A stretch of 64,000 nt of DNA from Acanthornis magna. Lineage: Eukaryota; Chordata; Aves; Passeriformes; Acanthizidae. Positions 62,601 through 64,000 of the stretch are shown here, piece by piece. The stretch spans positions 5,987,501-6,051,500 of the forward strand of contig JAWUZG010000018.1 of the NCBI GenBank assembly GCA_036785705.1. The letters are read 5' to 3'. The position numbers were made by a program, and so were the translations under genes. The notes beneath the pieces are model-generated. The model ran no database searches. It had not been told where the DNA came from and saw only the letters and a list, made by a program, of their open reading frames with translations. The stretch's first letter is position 1. Each line of letters starts with the position of its first letter.

Positions 62601-64000
62601 TGAAACTAAAGTTATTCCTTTTTACAGAGTATTTTGCATAAAATCAATTCCATAACAATTCCCCTACATCTCATTGCTAAGGTGACTGACCATGACTTGT
62701 CATCCAACAGCTTTCTGTATCCACCTGGTTTCCATGGTACAGTGAGAACAAAGGTGACTGAGTCACGTCACTTAATGCAGGGATGAGCTACAGAGCTTGT
62801 TAATATAAACACAGTCTTACTCCTACTATGGAGTTTTTCACATTAGGACCAAACAGTTTTTTGCTAGCAAGTAAATAAGTTTCACCAAGATCTCTCCTAC
62901 TTACTTTAAAAGAAATATATGCATCATTGCTAGAAAAAAATCCTCAAGCTCTTTCTTGTGACTGCCAGAATCAAAGTCTCCGTGTTTCAGAAAAATACAT
63001 GAACTAAAGGAGCATCTCCATTCTTTATACAGCATACACTATTGCAAAGACCTCTAATACACACAGACTGATGCCTTTTTTTTTTTTTTTCTTTTTAATT
63101 CTTTCAAAGAGGGGGGAGAAATGTTTTTACTAGGGTTGGTGTGTTATTCTTCTGACAGCCCAGGTTTGGGATTTTTTCCCCCCAATAAACCTAAACAAGA
63201 AGTACAACTCTAAATGCTATTAAGTAGATGAGACACTAACAGAAGTAATAAACTGTAAATATCAAGAGACCAAAAATGATGTACAAAATACATATAAAAT
63301 GCATACAAAGATCATAAGATAAGCTCTAGAATAATGTAGACTCAAACCAAATACTAAGAAAATTTGAGAGCTTTTCTTATACTAAGAAAGACATATATCA
63401 GATATCTTTGACTTACTGTTTGATAAAGAAGTTTCTCAGTGCCAGAGCACTATTCAACTTGCCACAAAACAAGAAAATCGGGGTGATTTTCTTCATGTAC
63501 CACTAAGGAATCATGGTGTTTTCAAAGAAACATAAAATTACAAACAGATGTATTAAGTTTCAGTGATGTTAAAACCAGGTAACGTAGGGAACCTGACACT
63601 TGTGCATTTGTGACAGCGCCATAAGTAAGCCTACATCTCAGCAGTGCTCTCTCTGAACCCAGCCTGCCCTAACAACACTGCCCTCTGCTTTGGAAGCTAA
63701 GGGAAGCTGGAAAGAATTCCCCCATGAAGTACCACAATTCCCTAAAGAGACATCACCATAAAGCCCACACAAACAGATTTTCATTCAGTCTGGTGCCTGA
63801 GAAATGTAACTACTCTCTACCCAGCACAATGGCTTTTGACAGGCACCAGGACTTTACACACCGAAGCAAAACCCAACCCTACACACCAGGGCTGCTGCAG
63901 AGGGCTCAGAACAATCCATACAGTGACAACCAACTGCTGGGCACTCTAAAGGCATGCCAATGTGACAAAGGTGCAAAATGCTGCCAATTCTGTCACTTAT
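56656..64000. other. Non-coding DNA, inferred SORCS2 intron 1
   Basis: No exon, RNA gene or transposon recognised. T-runs lie near 58734-58749 and 63077-63090. The patch at about 61230-62370 is less AT-rich and more complex than its surroundings and contains overlapping short frames on both strands. I cannot tell whether it is a conserved enhancer or an unrelated transcript. Confidence 0.5.

Overview
This is vertebrate nuclear DNA, most likely from a bird and probably a songbird. The evidence is several degraded CR1-type LINE fragments with the usual avian 3' end, an ERV-L-like provirus with no envelope gene, and a coding exon that matches the neuronal sorting receptor gene SORCS2. Outside the provirus the window is AT-rich and contains no long gene. 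I found no bacterial features, tRNA, rRNA or CRISPR array.

The only host coding sequence I can support is a 68-nt exon on the minus strand at 39295-39362. It has a consensus acceptor and donor and encodes a VPS10-domain peptide characteristic of the SORCS family, closest to SORCS2. From the known SORCS gene layout it is probably exon 2. That would put 39363-64000 in the very long intron 1 and 1-39294 in intron 2, with the gene transcribed from right to left.

The main object is a complete endogenous retrovirus at 10849-18250 (7,402 bp), also on the minus strand and so in the same sense as the host gene. Its two 969-bp LTRs look identical base for base, it is flanked by a 5-bp target duplication (AACAC), and both large reading frames are uninterrupted. 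In element order it contains: the 5' LTR (17282-18250); a primer-binding site for tRNA-Lys1,2 (17259-17276); a 676-codon gag with an unusual N-terminal hydrophobic, membrane-like module and a 21-bp/7-residue tandem repeat; a single in-frame UAG stop lying inside a perfect 9-bp hairpin; pol in the same frame with protease, reverse transcriptase, RNase H and integrase signatures all present; a purine-rich tract; and the 3' LTR (10849-11817). There is no envelope gene and no room for one. This looks like a recently inserted, possibly still mobile, intracellular element that makes Gag-Pol by stop-codon readthrough.

The remaining sequence is intronic. It holds an old CR1 LINE that still shows endonuclease and reverse-transcriptase remnants (19700-22245), shorter CR1 3' ends (27958-28360, 37009-37135, 55690-56000, 56575-56655), simple repeats including a run of 40 T (51693-51732), and a pair of adjacent perfect palindromes (34997-35046).
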